A stretch of DNA of 64,000 nt, taken from the IMG/VR virus record IMGVR_UViG_3300035665_000002, positions 91,071-155,070 of that record, one strand, 5' to 3'. The notes beneath the pieces are model-generated. The model ran no database searches. It was not told where the DNA came from and saw nothing but the letters and a program-made list of their open reading frames with translations. Source of the DNA: a virus. Made by a program: the position numbers and the translations under genes. Positions 20,183 through 29,511 of the stretch are shown one piece after another; the first letter of the stretch is position 1, and each line of letters starts with the position of its first letter.

Positions 20183-20641
20183 ATGGAGAGACTTCTTAAG
20201 GTTACTAAGTGTTTGGTACTTCCGCTTGCCCTTGTTTTGGCGGTCGTAGATATCATCTTGCCATTGAGTGTCGAAGAGCAAACAAGATGTGTCGATGACA
20301 CTAATCTTACGCGCAACGTCGGCATTCCAAAGTGGTTTGTGATTCACGGTGCTTTGCGTGCTGCGGTTATTCTTTATCTGGTTATAATGGAGGCGCTCCC
20401 GAGTCTTACTACGGCAGTGAAAAAGACCCTTTACGTTGTTCTCGGTTTTTTCGACGTTGCGTGGCTTTTGATCGGCATGGTGCTCTTTTGGCGCGAATGC
20501 ATTGATACTGGATCACGACCCGTAAATCGCCTCGCTACAATTACTTTAATTTGTGGTGTTCTCTTCTGGATCTACGAAATCTATAGGTTCGGTCTGAAGC
20601 GCACCACGCCAGAAAAGCACGAACCTGAAAACACCGCATAA
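20183..20641 (+). CDS. Four-pass membrane protein, 152 aa
   Basis: Hydrophobic segments near residues 8-28, 50-68, 77-98 and 112-133, a short extramembrane loop containing one Cys, and a polar C-terminal tail. Codon use is somewhat GC-richer than in the neighbours. Starts with ATG right after TATAAAA. No family recognised. Confidence 0.83.
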   Translation: MERLLKVTKCLVLPLALVLAVVDIILPLSVEEQTRCVDDTNLTRNVGIPKWFVIHGALRAAVILYLVIMEALPSLTTAVKKTLYVVLGFFDVAWLLIGMVLFWRECIDTGSRPVNRLATITLICGVLFWIYEIYRFGLKRTTPEKHEPENTA

Positions 20642-20654
20642 ACACATGAGAAAA

Positions 20655-20669
20655 TATATTATAAATATA
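20655..20669. terminator. Inverted repeat between convergent genes
   Basis: TATATT, loop ATA, AATATA, between the stops at 20641 (+) and 20683 (-). Confidence 0.55.
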
Positions 20670-20682
20670 AAGATTCGCAATT

Positions 20683-21273
20683 TTAACCAATGATAGCACT
20701 ATGACCACAACTAGGTTCCATACAGATGATTTTGATCTGTGTAGGTTCATCGCCAGATCGCAATTGAACTGGTTGTATGATCGATGATTTCTTACCACAT
20801 TTGTCACACAGCATGCCTCCACCAAACGATGAACTTTTGCCGCGCAATTCATTTATAGCTTCGATGGCTGAACCTTTGCTACTATTATAAAATGAAAGAG
20901 CCCACATCAAATCAATACCAATAGATTTACCAGAATGTTCTGCGAGAACTTTGTCGAAAATATATGCACTCAATGCCGATGTTTCGTTTTTACGAAGCTC
21001 ATAATACATATCTACTTCTGCAGCCTGTGTAAACTTAGCCTGTAAACGTTCTCGATGTCCATCTTGTTTAATTAAACGAATAGCGTCGTTTACTGCTTTA
21101 GCGTAAACTGCAGACCCTGGATGATAAGTTATCGTTCCGGATTCTAAATCAGCCACAGTGTAAGCAGATAGAAAATGACGCACAAAAGTCTCAGTATCTA
21201 TAGTCTCTGGAGATTGTATATGTGCGATACAATCTTCGCCCTCTGCCTCGGATCGTAAGAATCTGACGCTCAT
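20683..21273 (-). CDS. TFIIS-like transcription elongation factor
   Basis: The C terminus (about residues 155-196) is a TFIIS-type zinc ribbon: CDKCGKK, then Gln, the diagnostic RSGDEPT (the RSADEP acidic hairpin that enters the polymerase active site) and a closing C....CGH. Such factors help stalled RNA polymerase cleave and restart transcripts, and would work with the viral polymerase coded in this window. At 196 residues it is like other viral TFIIS proteins. ATG directly follows TATAAA, and that TAA is also the stop of the upstream gene. Confidence 0.9.
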   Translation of the reverse strand: MSVRFLRSEAEGEDCIAHIQSPETIDTETFVRHFLSAYTVADLESGTITYHPGSAVYAKAVNDAIRLIKQDGHRERLQAKFTQAAEVDMYYELRKNETSALSAYIFDKVLAEHSGKSIGIDLMWALSFYNSSKGSAIEAINELRGKSSSFGGGMLCDKCGKKSSIIQPVQLRSGDEPTQIKIICMEPSCGHSAIIG

Positions 21274-21274
21274 T

Positions 21275-21556
21275 TTATATACGTGGCCTCTTCCACTCGC
21301 GGTAACTTGCGATAATTATATGAACGAGTAACAAAAATACTGCCAATGTGCTAAATATGTGGTAAAAGGTTCGTCGATGTGTTAATTCGTAAGAATCGAA
21401 ATCAAATATGTCATGATTGTGCAGAAGTTGTCCTGATAATATCCACCCGATTACGGCACCCACGGTTATTGCTGTGAATATTCGCAAATTAGCCATTATA
21501 TGCAGCACAGTAATACTGGATACAACGACCAAGACAACACATGCAATATCAAGAAT
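21275..21556 (-). CDS. Small membrane protein, 70-95 aa, start unclear
   Basis: Two or three hydrophobic segments. The frame is open to 21586. TATAAAA here is followed by GCG and then ATT (21556), so the start is probably non-ATG; the first in-frame ATG (MANLRIF) would remove a good hydrophobic segment. The stop codon is embedded in the TATAAA of the TFIIS-like gene. Function unknown. Confidence 0.6.
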   Translation of the reverse strand: MLDIACVVLVVVSSITVLHIMANLRIFTAITVGAVIGWILSGQLLHNHDIFDFDSYELTHRRTFYHIFSTLAVFLLLVHIIIASYREWKRPRI

Positions 21557-21571
21557 CGCTTTTATAATAAA
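21557..21571. promoter_or_regulatory. Divergent promoter at 21572
   Basis: TTTTATAATAAA: the plus-strand side leads into ATG of the phosphatase gene, the minus-strand side (TATTATAAAA) into the small membrane protein. Confidence 0.5.
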
Positions 21572-22147
21572 ATGAGCTTCAGTCACAAAAGTGAGCTAAG
21601 TAAAATCGATGATAAATTTCGCATAGTTTTTGATCTCGATGAAACTATTGTACATAGCATTGGCATAGATGAACCCGTACCACGTGGACTCGATCACTTC
21701 GAAATACCCATTGGTTACAACGTTTTGATACGTCCACATTTCTACAAATTACTTCGCGAAGTAGTGGCACTCTTCGATGAAATTTATGTGTATACAGCTG
21801 CCACTGACGAGTATGCAAAACACGTTGTAAAGCACGTTTTCCATGGCATTTCACTTGCAGGCTTATGGACACGTGACAGTTGCGACGGTGACACAAATAC
21901 TATACATAAGATTTTACATGATAAACGTTCACCAGAAAACCGTATTATTGATACCGCTCGTACAATGATCCTTGATGATCGTGCAGAAGTCTCAGAACGC
22001 AATATTTACGCAAGAAGAAACGGTAATAATTTGCCACAAAATCATATAGTTATTCACCCATTTAACACGGACGTGTCAGACACAACGTTGATAGATGTTA
22101 TTTCGCAAATACGCAATTGGAAACGTCACAAAGTCACAGGTCAATGA
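21572..22147 (+). CDS. FCP1/SCP-like HAD phosphatase
   Basis: Contains the CTD-phosphatase signature DLDETIVHS (Asp21 and Asp23), a downstream ATDEYA segment (second HAD motif) and ILDDRAEV (acidic fourth motif), all within a compact 191-residue domain. Family members remove phosphates from serine residues, best known on the RNA polymerase II tail. The viral RPB1 C-terminal half here shows no heptad tail, so a host protein may be the target; that is inference. The start at ATG 21572 follows AATAAA. Its last seven bases overlap the end of the convergent gene. Confidence 0.88.
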   Translation: MSFSHKSELSKIDDKFRIVFDLDETIVHSIGIDEPVPRGLDHFEIPIGYNVLIRPHFYKLLREVVALFDEIYVYTAATDEYAKHVVKHVFHGISLAGLWTRDSCDGDTNTIHKILHDKRSPENRIIDTARTMILDDRAEVSERNIYARRNGNNLPQNHIVIHPFNTDVSDTTLIDVISQIRNWKRHKVTGQ

Positions 22148-23139
22148 AGTACAGGAACAATTCTCTTAATTTCCGCTGGACATGACTGTATGCAATTTTG
22201 GTGGTTACTCTCACGTATGCACAAGAAATCATCGATTTCCAGCTTATTTCTAAACATGATTGCATGACATGCTTGTGGTGCTGATATCCACGAGTATATA
22301 CCGATTCCAGGATGAAAACCAGGAATCTTATCTTGTATTGGATCTATCGGTAAAAACCTAGGATATGTAATATTTCTGTTACGATCTAGATCGAAGTATT
22401 CTCGCGTCACAGGATACACATTTGAGTGACGTGAACTTTCTTCCCAACATGCTTGAAAATCATTGATAACGGGCATCATGCAGAATATCGGAATCGGTAA
22501 CGTTGAACCTAATTCGCGTGACAAAAAAGTCCGTGTTTCAAAGTCTTTAGTTACAAGTGATTTTATTTTTTCGACATTTAAAACGATCGCTCCGGGCGCA
22601 ATATCTGGATTTTCTGTAACATATACGCTGATGCCGAAGCGATCGCTGAGCTCTGCGGAACGCGTATAACCGTGGAGTGCAAACCAACCATCGATGCCAG
22701 ATTCAAAGAGTGAAATTTGTGGCTGTAACGGCGGAAATGACGATGCGTTTGATCTGTAACAGAGCATCTCTGTGTCTATGCCTAGAGAGGCCATTATGTA
22801 TCCTACGAGCTCCCACCACACTGGTCCAATGTCGATAATTTGTCCTAAAAGTTCCACCGTAACCATACTTGCGACATCGGTGTCTGTTCCGGTCAAGCAA
22901 AACACGCTTTTCGTATTAGGTGCGGGCGTTTTTGCTATTCTTGAATAATGTTTTATCAATGCAGGAATCGCGATAGAACGCGCAAACGATGGCAAAGACA
23001 TAACGTCAGGGTCGTATGCGAGTTCGGCTAATACTTCCGGAGCTAAAGGTACCCAAATACGTTCATAATCCGGTGTAATTTTCATCGAAATTGCCGACGT
23101 AACTGGGCTTGAAATCAAAAACAATGGTTGTCTCTGCAT
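22141..23139 (-). CDS. Unknown protein, 332 aa
   Basis: No family recognised. Soluble, with a hydrophobic N-terminal 15 residues that are too short for a clear signal. Cys and Trp are scattered, and the C terminus CIQSCPAEIKRIVPVLH carries a close Cys pair. ATG directly follows TATAAA. The 3' end overlaps the phosphatase gene by seven bases, the only convergent pair here without a hairpin between the stops. Confidence 0.8.
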   Translation of the reverse strand: MQRQPLFLISSPVTSAISMKITPDYERIWVPLAPEVLAELAYDPDVMSLPSFARSIAIPALIKHYSRIAKTPAPNTKSVFCLTGTDTDVASMVTVELLGQIIDIGPVWWELVGYIMASLGIDTEMLCYRSNASSFPPLQPQISLFESGIDGWFALHGYTRSAELSDRFGISVYVTENPDIAPGAIVLNVEKIKSLVTKDFETRTFLSRELGSTLPIPIFCMMPVINDFQACWEESSRHSNVYPVTREYFDLDRNRNITYPRFLPIDPIQDKIPGFHPGIGIYSWISAPQACHAIMFRNKLEIDDFLCIRESNHQNCIQSCPAEIKRIVPVLH

Positions 23140-23156
23140 TTTATACGTATGATAAA
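23140..23156. promoter_or_regulatory. Divergent start elements 17 bases apart
   Basis: CATTTTATACGTATGATAAAATG: TATAAA to ATG at 23139 on the minus strand and GATAAA to ATG at 23157 on the plus strand. Confidence 0.65.
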
Positions 23157-24839
23157 ATGTTATTTAATTCTGCGCTGATAGACGGCGCTATTCATATGCG
23201 ATTTTCTGGAGGTAATGTTACAAAAGTGTCTCCAGCAACATTTTATGTCAAAAAGAGTCCAAAAATGGTGTCGGCTGACAGTGAGTTAAATTTTCTACGC
23301 GATATAACTGTTTCCTATGGAAGTATGGGTGTAAAAACATTGGGAAAATCACCTCTATCTGCGCTAATTAGATCACCAAGTATTGTACATCAAGATCTTA
23401 TTAAAATACCCAGCGACTATCTTTGGCCATATTCGTTATATGTCGATTCGAATTTTGATCACAAAACAACGATAGTTGACTGTAAGACATTCAAATGGAC
23501 AGTAGGTTCTGAAGTACCTGTAGTTATGGTCTGGGGCCTCTGTGTGGACTATTTTGCAGAAGAACCACGTGTAACTGGTATTTATTTTGGTACCGCAAAA
23601 GAGAAGGCCTATTATCCACGTGAATCGCTAGGTGCAGGCATAGCTGATTTCATGGAACAGGCGGAAAATGCTGACATCATTTTGACGAATTCCGATCACG
23701 CAAATAAATTAAAAATACTACTAAATCTTGCTGACGAACACCGTGTACAAACGCGCATTATAACAGGTCTTTTAACATCGCTAGAAAAGATCTACGAAAT
23801 TTATGCACCCGGCTTGAACTGGTTATATCCAAGTGCGGCCGGAGAATACATTAAAAAACTGATCAAATGTAATCGCATACCTACACATTGGGAAACGGAT
23901 TTTTACAGAAACGTAACCAAATATAACAACGAAGAAACTTCACAGCAGTGTGACGAAATTATCCAATTTTTACTTGCCGCATCACTAATACCACTGTCGG
24001 ACTTGATGTCACTGTCAATAGAAACAGGCATCGATCTGGGTACGGTTATGCGTCGCGAAGAATTTCACATGGCACTTTCTTTTAAATATGGTCTTTTACC
24101 ATACATGCCAAAGTCTACATACTTTTCCGATCAAATCACTGTACCACAACTGGTTGACAGTTATTCATCGACAATGCTCGTACGGTATCCTAATCAAAAT
24201 CCTAATCTCCCGGACCGGCAAATATATTGCTATGACATTCGACAGTATATACAGTCAAAAGAAGAGACTTTTTCCACTATCGCACCGATCACTGAGCATC
24301 GCTGTTTCACATCAGAGCTAGAAACAATATTGTCGGCCGACCGGACTGTTATTGCAATGACTGATTTTTGTGTTATTACGCTCTCAGAAATCCATGGTAA
24401 AACAGCGCTATTCATTTTTGGACATTTGCTCATAAGTCAGCGTGGAATGTTCGGTCTATCGCCGGATGGAAAAAGTTACGGTAACGGTTTTATAGGCCTA
24501 GAAGGATCGAGAACGCCCGCACTTAAAGTAATATTACACACGCGAACACAATCACATACAGAAGCGCTAGTTTTTACTTCCGAAAACGATACTTCGTACG
24601 AAACAGTAGTATGTCCAAATCAATACGGAATAAACTTTCCTTTGTTGCGACGCGGAGAGACTTCGGCATTGCTAAATAACGGTATTCCAATACCGATAAA
24701 AACATGGATGAACCCAGACGGAACATACTCGAGAGAATATAACGAAAATATCCACAATAATTACTATGGAGGATTCGTACAGGTTCTGACAAAATCAAGA
24801 AATAAGGAGGTCAAAAAGACTGGTGGGTCAATATTCTAA
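23157..24839 (+). CDS. Unknown protein, possibly a degenerate family B DNA polymerase relative
   Basis: 560 residues. The order of several segments recalls a family B polymerase. NADIILTNSDHANKLKIL (about residues 178-195) resembles the Exo II region. A helical stretch with SIETGIDLGTVMRR (about 285-305) resembles the part after Exo III. IYCYDIRQYIQS (about 365) and VIAMTDFCVITL (about 410) recall polymerase motifs A and C. The catalytic Asp residues are mostly absent and there is no room for the fingers domain, so an active polymerase is unlikely. Treat this as a hypothesis. ATG at 23157 directly follows GATAAA. Confidence 0.8.
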   Translation: MLFNSALIDGAIHMRFSGGNVTKVSPATFYVKKSPKMVSADSELNFLRDITVSYGSMGVKTLGKSPLSALIRSPSIVHQDLIKIPSDYLWPYSLYVDSNFDHKTTIVDCKTFKWTVGSEVPVVMVWGLCVDYFAEEPRVTGIYFGTAKEKAYYPRESLGAGIADFMEQAENADIILTNSDHANKLKILLNLADEHRVQTRIITGLLTSLEKIYEIYAPGLNWLYPSAAGEYIKKLIKCNRIPTHWETDFYRNVTKYNNEETSQQCDEIIQFLLAASLIPLSDLMSLSIETGIDLGTVMRREEFHMALSFKYGLLPYMPKSTYFSDQITVPQLVDSYSSTMLVRYPNQNPNLPDRQIYCYDIRQYIQSKEETFSTIAPITEHRCFTSELETILSADRTVIAMTDFCVITLSEIHGKTALFIFGHLLISQRGMFGLSPDGKSYGNGFIGLEGSRTPALKVILHTRTQSHTEALVFTSENDTSYETVVCPNQYGINFPLLRRGETSALLNNGIPIPIKTWMNPDGTYSREYNENIHNNYYGGFVQVLTKSRNKEVKKTGGSIF

Positions 24840-24902
24840 AAGATGTCACATAGACTTTTAGAGTCCGGTATTAAAGGTATTGGAAAAAATAATTTTTATA
24901 AA

Positions 24903-26429
24903 ATGTCTCAGAGAAAAACCCACCATGAACGTATCGGAGCATACATGTATAGTACGACATGTGGTGTTATGATAGCAAAAACAAAGACTTTTCCGCTCAC
25001 TAGCGATCCAAGTGTTACGGTAGTCGATTTTGACAACGTTAAGAGAAATTTCATGTCACCATTTCTCGTGACTAACGACTGTTTGCCACACATCGCCAAG
25101 TTTCTTATGTCGCTTCTTTTGACACCTCGACCGTTGGTTGCTCATTGTAGATCAAAGATCGCCGATTCGTTTCGGGGAATGCAATGCACAGGTCAGTCGT
25201 ATGGATGCAAAGGTGGTGTTCTAAACGAGGAAGGTGCAGCTGATATGCTAGCTGTCCACGTATCGATACTTCAGCGCATCAAGAGCCAAGTTTTGCCGAC
25301 TTTTTCACATGCAAAACGCGTCACTCAGGATTGTCCCTTTTCAGAGGGATGTCCCTACGCTTTGTACAGTGCGATCATTGCCAAATTTAAGGCTCTGGTA
25401 TATCCAAAGAGCGATCCTAAGGTCTTTACTTTGTTCGTATCTCCTGCGAACGACGACATTCCGGGTAATCGTCTCTTGATGACTCCTGCAAACTTCGTAG
25501 CACACGGTTGCCACTGTCCGTTTAACCACGGCGACGACGACATGTCCTGGTGCCAGACACTTGCGGAGAAAGTTATCGACTGCATGGTCACTGAATACCC
25601 TTCTCATATCTGGCCGCTAGTCAATGGTGCTGACATCACATGTGACCGCGCAGGACTTCAAAATACGTGTATCTACAAGCTTGGTGAAATTTCGAAAGTG
25701 GTGTCGGAAACTAAGCACATTACGAGCCTTATTTCGATGACTGCATTGGCAGGATTGGACAACGTTTCGGAGAAGTTTTTAGTGGCCGAGCACGACGCAG
25801 TTAACAGTCGTCGTCCATGCTACGCAAGACCTAGCTTACCGTCAATAAATCGAGACTTTATGGCGAGTATCGTAAGTGAGTTCGATGCATGGAAACAGCT
25901 TGCGGTGGCTGGTGTTGACAACCCCATTCCATATATGGGATATTTTGCGTTCCTAGAGCTCTTGGAGATCAAAGAGATCCAAGCGACAAACACCATTGGA
26001 GATAGTACAAGAGCGAAGCTTCTGAGCAAAAAACCAACACACGTAGACGTCGTCGCCACGGCGGTAGATGCCATCGAAATTGGAACAAACACCGACGTCG
26101 TTGTCAAGAAGCCGGAAAACGGCAATTTGTATGTTCCACGCATCGTTACTGATGAATATCTTCGCGAACATGGCTTTTCGTTTGATTTTTACAAGACTTG
26201 TGCTACCATGACCGAGAGAGATGGCTATGTAATGAAGTGCCTCGAGAATCTCTACAAAACGTACCTGCCACATCTAGCTCCTATCGATGTTCAGCGGCTT
26301 GTCTATGACATTTGCGTCAAACACCGAAACGATCCTCGGGTGATCTTTGATTATGGTATTTGCTACATTCCTATCATCACGAGGAATCCCCGCATTCAGT
26401 CCGAAGTTGTCGCTACCGGCGTAGCATAG
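24903..26429 (+). CDS. Unknown Cys/His-rich protein, 508 aa
   Basis: Several Cys/His clusters, among them GMQCTGQSYGCKGG (about residue 95), DCPFSEGCPY (about 147) and HGCHCPFNHGDDDMSWC (about 205), suggest metal binding. No known domain recognised. The frame is open from 24843, but ATG at 24903 directly follows TTTTTATAAA and is preferred. Codon use is GC-richer toward the 3' half. It is followed by two AT hairpins. Confidence 0.82.
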   Translation: MSQRKTHHERIGAYMYSTTCGVMIAKTKTFPLTSDPSVTVVDFDNVKRNFMSPFLVTNDCLPHIAKFLMSLLLTPRPLVAHCRSKIADSFRGMQCTGQSYGCKGGVLNEEGAADMLAVHVSILQRIKSQVLPTFSHAKRVTQDCPFSEGCPYALYSAIIAKFKALVYPKSDPKVFTLFVSPANDDIPGNRLLMTPANFVAHGCHCPFNHGDDDMSWCQTLAEKVIDCMVTEYPSHIWPLVNGADITCDRAGLQNTCIYKLGEISKVVSETKHITSLISMTALAGLDNVSEKFLVAEHDAVNSRRPCYARPSLPSINRDFMASIVSEFDAWKQLAVAGVDNPIPYMGYFAFLELLEIKEIQATNTIGDSTRAKLLSKKPTHVDVVATAVDAIEIGTNTDVVVKKPENGNLYVPRIVTDEYLREHGFSFDFYKTCATMTERDGYVMKCLENLYKTYLPHLAPIDVQRLVYDICVKHRNDPRVIFDYGICYIPIITRNPRIQSEVVATGVA

Positions 26430-26463
26430 ATACGTGAAAAAATACACAGACCTCCATGAAAAA

Positions 26464-26478
26464 TATATTAAAAATATA
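26464..26478. terminator. 3' inverted repeat, first of two
   Basis: TATATT, loop AAA, AATATA, 35 bases past the stop of the 24903-26429 gene. Confidence 0.55.
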
Positions 26479-26509
26479 AATGAAAAATACATAGATATTG
26501 TTGTGAAAA

Positions 26510-26524
26510 TATATTAAAAATATA
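26510..26524. terminator. Second inverted repeat in the 26430-26599 gap
   Basis: TATATT, loop AAA, AATATA, identical to the one at 26464. It may serve the convergent RPB1 C-half gene. Confidence 0.5.
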
Positions 26525-26599
26525 TGAAAAAAAATAATTAGTATAATAAGGATCTTAAAAAATAATTACTATAATAATGATATTAAAAAATAATTAGAA

Positions 26600-28504
26600 T
26601 TACATGAGTGAAAACAAAGGCTGTTCATCTTCGTCAGGTATTGGTGTTTTGTATGATTTTACCGTAGAATCTGATGTCAATGCACCCTTCTCTACAATAC
26701 CATAAGAAAGTGTACCTTCGTGGTATATTTCTTTTACCTGAACCGAAGATGCACCATTACAGTTTGATGTCGATCCCAGGACAATATTACTCTGACTGCC
26801 ATCTGCAGTATAAACTAGGCCTCTTGTAGCAGAATTTGTGAATACTTTATTGGGATCTTCATTCATCGCTGCTAAAGGCCCACCAGTACCAATAGAAACA
26901 TGAGTGATCGCTTGTGGAACGGGACCTATGTGACAGGCATACATCGTTACATAATCGGCTCCTGATTGTGACACCTTTGTACCTGCGACACTCGTAATCC
27001 ACTCACGATCCATTGCGTGTCGTGCAGACGTAGCACACATCACTTTTGTCATTGTTGGAATAACATTTGTATATGTTTGGCTCCACAAGTATCTGTGATT
27101 TCCAACGAAGTATTCGAAGGTATTTTCATCGGGCTTTTTAGTAGATTTTTTAGGTTTCTTTTGGACTTTTTTCTTTATATGGGCACGATACTTAACGACA
27201 TAAAACATAGAATATGGTAACATTTTGTCAGAATTTTCTGATCTCCAGGATACTATATTTCCCACGGGCGTAGATGTTTTTTCCGATGTCGATGCTTTTG
27301 ATATCCAGTCAAGTAGTTTGCCATCTACTGAGCATTTCCACTCAGCTATGCGCAATTTTATGACTCTACCGACAGCATTGCGCTCAACACCAGCTATCTG
27401 AAATCCCAAGTATGACAAAAAGTAACACAAATGTTCCGGTGGTACAAGTGACATTGGATTTAACAAATACACTATCCACATCTTCGCCGGAGTACCGTCT
27501 AACTTCATCGACGCGAGCTTACCTAAACGTCGTGTATCAATGATTTCTACATCGGTTATACACGCTGTCGTGGGTGTGTGTAAAATTTCAAACGACGCGA
27601 GGCCGGTAGTATTTTTTCCAATATTTACGATACTTTGTGTAGCAGCGAAACCGACAGTAGAATCTTCACTCCAGATGCTTATCTCGAAATATGTAGGAGT
27701 ATTTGCAGTAATGCCTGCTTTACATACAGATGTTCCGAGAAAACTATTAGAGTCGCTATCTAAAAAATCATCGATCGCGCTTAATATATCAAATGGCGTT
27801 CGTCGCAGTTTTAAAGCCTCCGTTACAGAAAATCTAACCGTATGGAAAACATAACTTTTAGCGGGGTCGCATGACGGTAGAATCTTAAGCATCGGGTTAC
27901 CAGAATCCCCGGATATTTTTGATGTATTGCACATCGCTCCATTTGGTTTTCGGACAATAATAGTCTCGATAGGTGGCGATATCATATCCATGGCTTCTGC
28001 AAGAACAGTGTCGATGTCGGGAGGCGGTTCAACAACTAATTCGCGTATGGAATCGTATGATCTGAACATGTACCATTCTGGCACAGGCATATAACAATAG
28101 AGCGACGTATAAATATATTCAGCGACTCTAGTAGCTGCGACTGACAACAGCTCATTAATAGGATTGCCGAGATTTTTCGCACCAGCTGATTGTGTAGATT
28201 TGAGTGTAGATTGATTAATAGGTTCAGTGTTTGCCGATGATGCACGCGAACCATCACTGATACCTGGAACTAATAAGCAGCAAAGGAATTTGCGCCTCAA
28301 TTTTTCTCGCAAATGCTTCACAATATCGGGATGATCAGATACCAAAATGTCCGAAAAAAATGGGCGCAAATTGTTACGCAATGCCTCAAAAACGTTTTCA
28401 TCGTGCACAGATTTAAAAGATTTGTTTATACGAAAATTACTTATAGCACCGAGTATTTTCTCTATCTCGGGGGCGGTTAACAATCTCCGATTTGCCAATG
28501 CCAT
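26600..28504 (-). CDS. RNA polymerase largest subunit, C-terminal half (A''-like)
   Basis: Appears to supply the RPB1 region missing from the 14273-16954 gene. The best match is the last third: a segment with SARHAMDREW, then HIGPVPQAITHVSIGTGGPLAAMNEDP and FTNSATRGL...NIVLGS. This follows the conserved RPB1 domain 5 order (GIEAaR..., v...h..ll.d.mt..g....i.r.G, gpl...sFE, l..AA..g..d......i.lG). Earlier, AKMWIVYLLNP...GRVIKLRIA resembles the SPWLLRIEL...LRIRI cleft region. The trigger-loop motif is poorly conserved. No CTD heptads are seen. ATG at 28504 follows TTAAA. The assignment rests on pattern reading, not an alignment. Confidence 0.75.
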   Translation of the reverse strand: MALANRRLLTAPEIEKILGAISNFRINKSFKSVHDENVFEALRNNLRPFFSDILVSDHPDIVKHLREKLRRKFLCCLLVPGISDGSRASSANTEPINQSTLKSTQSAGAKNLGNPINELLSVAATRVAEYIYTSLYCYMPVPEWYMFRSYDSIRELVVEPPPDIDTVLAEAMDMISPPIETIIVRKPNGAMCNTSKISGDSGNPMLKILPSCDPAKSYVFHTVRFSVTEALKLRRTPFDILSAIDDFLDSDSNSFLGTSVCKAGITANTPTYFEISIWSEDSTVGFAATQSIVNIGKNTTGLASFEILHTPTTACITDVEIIDTRRLGKLASMKLDGTPAKMWIVYLLNPMSLVPPEHLCYFLSYLGFQIAGVERNAVGRVIKLRIAEWKCSVDGKLLDWISKASTSEKTSTPVGNIVSWRSENSDKMLPYSMFYVVKYRAHIKKKVQKKPKKSTKKPDENTFEYFVGNHRYLWSQTYTNVIPTMTKVMCATSARHAMDREWITSVAGTKVSQSGADYVTMYACHIGPVPQAITHVSIGTGGPLAAMNEDPNKVFTNSATRGLVYTADGSQSNIVLGSTSNCNGASSVQVKEIYHEGTLSYGIVEKGALTSDSTVKSYKTPIPDEDEQPLFSLM

Positions 28505-28569
28505 TTTAAGCGTTCTTACACATAGATCCAAGTAAAAACACGTATGACGAACATTAAAAAATAACAAAA

Positions 28570-28935
28570 ATGGAGCATGTGATTGGAGGTCTCAGAGCGA
28601 TGGATGTTTATACAAAGACTCAGGCAAATGTAAATGAGCTTGTGTTTGCGAATTATGTTGCTAATAAGCTCGGAAAAAAATGTTACAAATATGCACGTAA
28701 CACAGATGACCAATTCTGTTACAAATATAACATTTACGAGGCTCTGAACGCGCTCGTCGACATAGAACGTAAAGATATGTCCGATATTGCTTTGTCGGAA
28801 CTCGTCGGAGAACGCTCCGACATACTTGTCGGAAACTGCGATTTGCCATTCTTAAACATCTGTCTAGACAAGTGTATTACAGAAGAATCTGCAGAACTTT
28901 TCCGAAAACTAATATCATTAAAAGAAAGCCATTAA
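28570..28935 (+). CDS. Unknown protein, 121 aa
   Basis: Small, charged, mostly helical protein with a few Cys residues. No family recognised. The start at 28570 follows AATAACAAAA, a weaker version of the usual element. Confidence 0.72.
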   Translation: MEHVIGGLRAMDVYTKTQANVNELVFANYVANKLGKKCYKYARNTDDQFCYKYNIYEALNALVDIERKDMSDIALSELVGERSDILVGNCDLPFLNICLDKCITEESAELFRKLISLKESH

Positions 28936-28951
28936 TATATGAATTCATATA
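28936..28951. terminator. Palindrome between convergent genes
   Basis: TATATGAATTCATATA, a perfect 16-bp palindrome starting one base after the stop at 28935 (+) and 6 bases from the stop at 28957 (-). Confidence 0.6.
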
Positions 28952-28956
28952 AATGA

Positions 28957-29511
28957 TTAATGTATACGGATTTCTGTAAGTCTAGTAATAGATTTTGTGT
29001 ACTTTGTGATCTCGTTTGATTCCGGATTCCAATATCTAGCAAATAGTGGTAAAACCGGTATTAAAGCAGGATCTATATCTATCATACACACACCTACATC
29101 TATGGTATTTAAGTTGCTATATAGTGGAAGTCCAGGAGTCCTAACGTTTGTTATCAATGCGTGCAAAAAGTCCGAGTAAAATATGGCATTATCACCTGCA
29201 CAGTACCGGAGCGTCTTTGATACACTTTCGTCGGCTCTGTATTTGATATGAATCGCATCGATCAGAGGCTCAAACGTTTTATTAGAAACGTATATTTTAC
29301 TAGAATCGTGCGATAAATACAAACCATATGCCGTGCGATTTCCGACACCAGAAGCGAAAATAACCTTTACTTCTTTTGCATTTGATCCAATTTCGTGATA
29401 ATGTCCATGAGCCAATAAAGACTGGTCATCGCTATGTGATACTAGTAATGCTAACAATAGCGACAATGGTTGTTGACAATCGCCAGTTACCGTTAGTTTT
29501 ACTCTCTTTAT
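28957..29511 (-). CDS. Unknown protein, about 184 aa, ATA start
   Basis: No family recognised; soluble, beta-rich by composition. There is no ATG for the first 140 or so codons, so the start must be something else. TATAAA is followed by ATA at 29511; the alternative is GTG at 29526, upstream of the element. The stop TAA of the preceding gene (29513) is inside this TATAAA. One of the clearest cases of a non-ATG start in the window. Confidence 0.78.
   Translation of the reverse strand: MKRVKLTVTGDCQQPLSLLLALLVSHSDDQSLLAHGHYHEIGSNAKEVKVIFASGVGNRTAYGLYLSHDSSKIYVSNKTFEPLIDAIHIKYRADESVSKTLRYCAGDNAIFYSDFLHALITNVRTPGLPLYSNLNTIDVGVCMIDIDPALIPVLPLFARYWNPESNEITKYTKSITRLTEIRIH

Larger units (their letters stand above)
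26455..26598. repeat. AT-rich direct repeats between convergent genes
   Basis: Two copies of AAATATATTAAAAATATA (around 26461 and 26507) and three copies of a TTAAAAAATAATTA-like unit (around 26530-26596). Each of the first pair forms a perfect hairpin. Confidence 0.7.
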
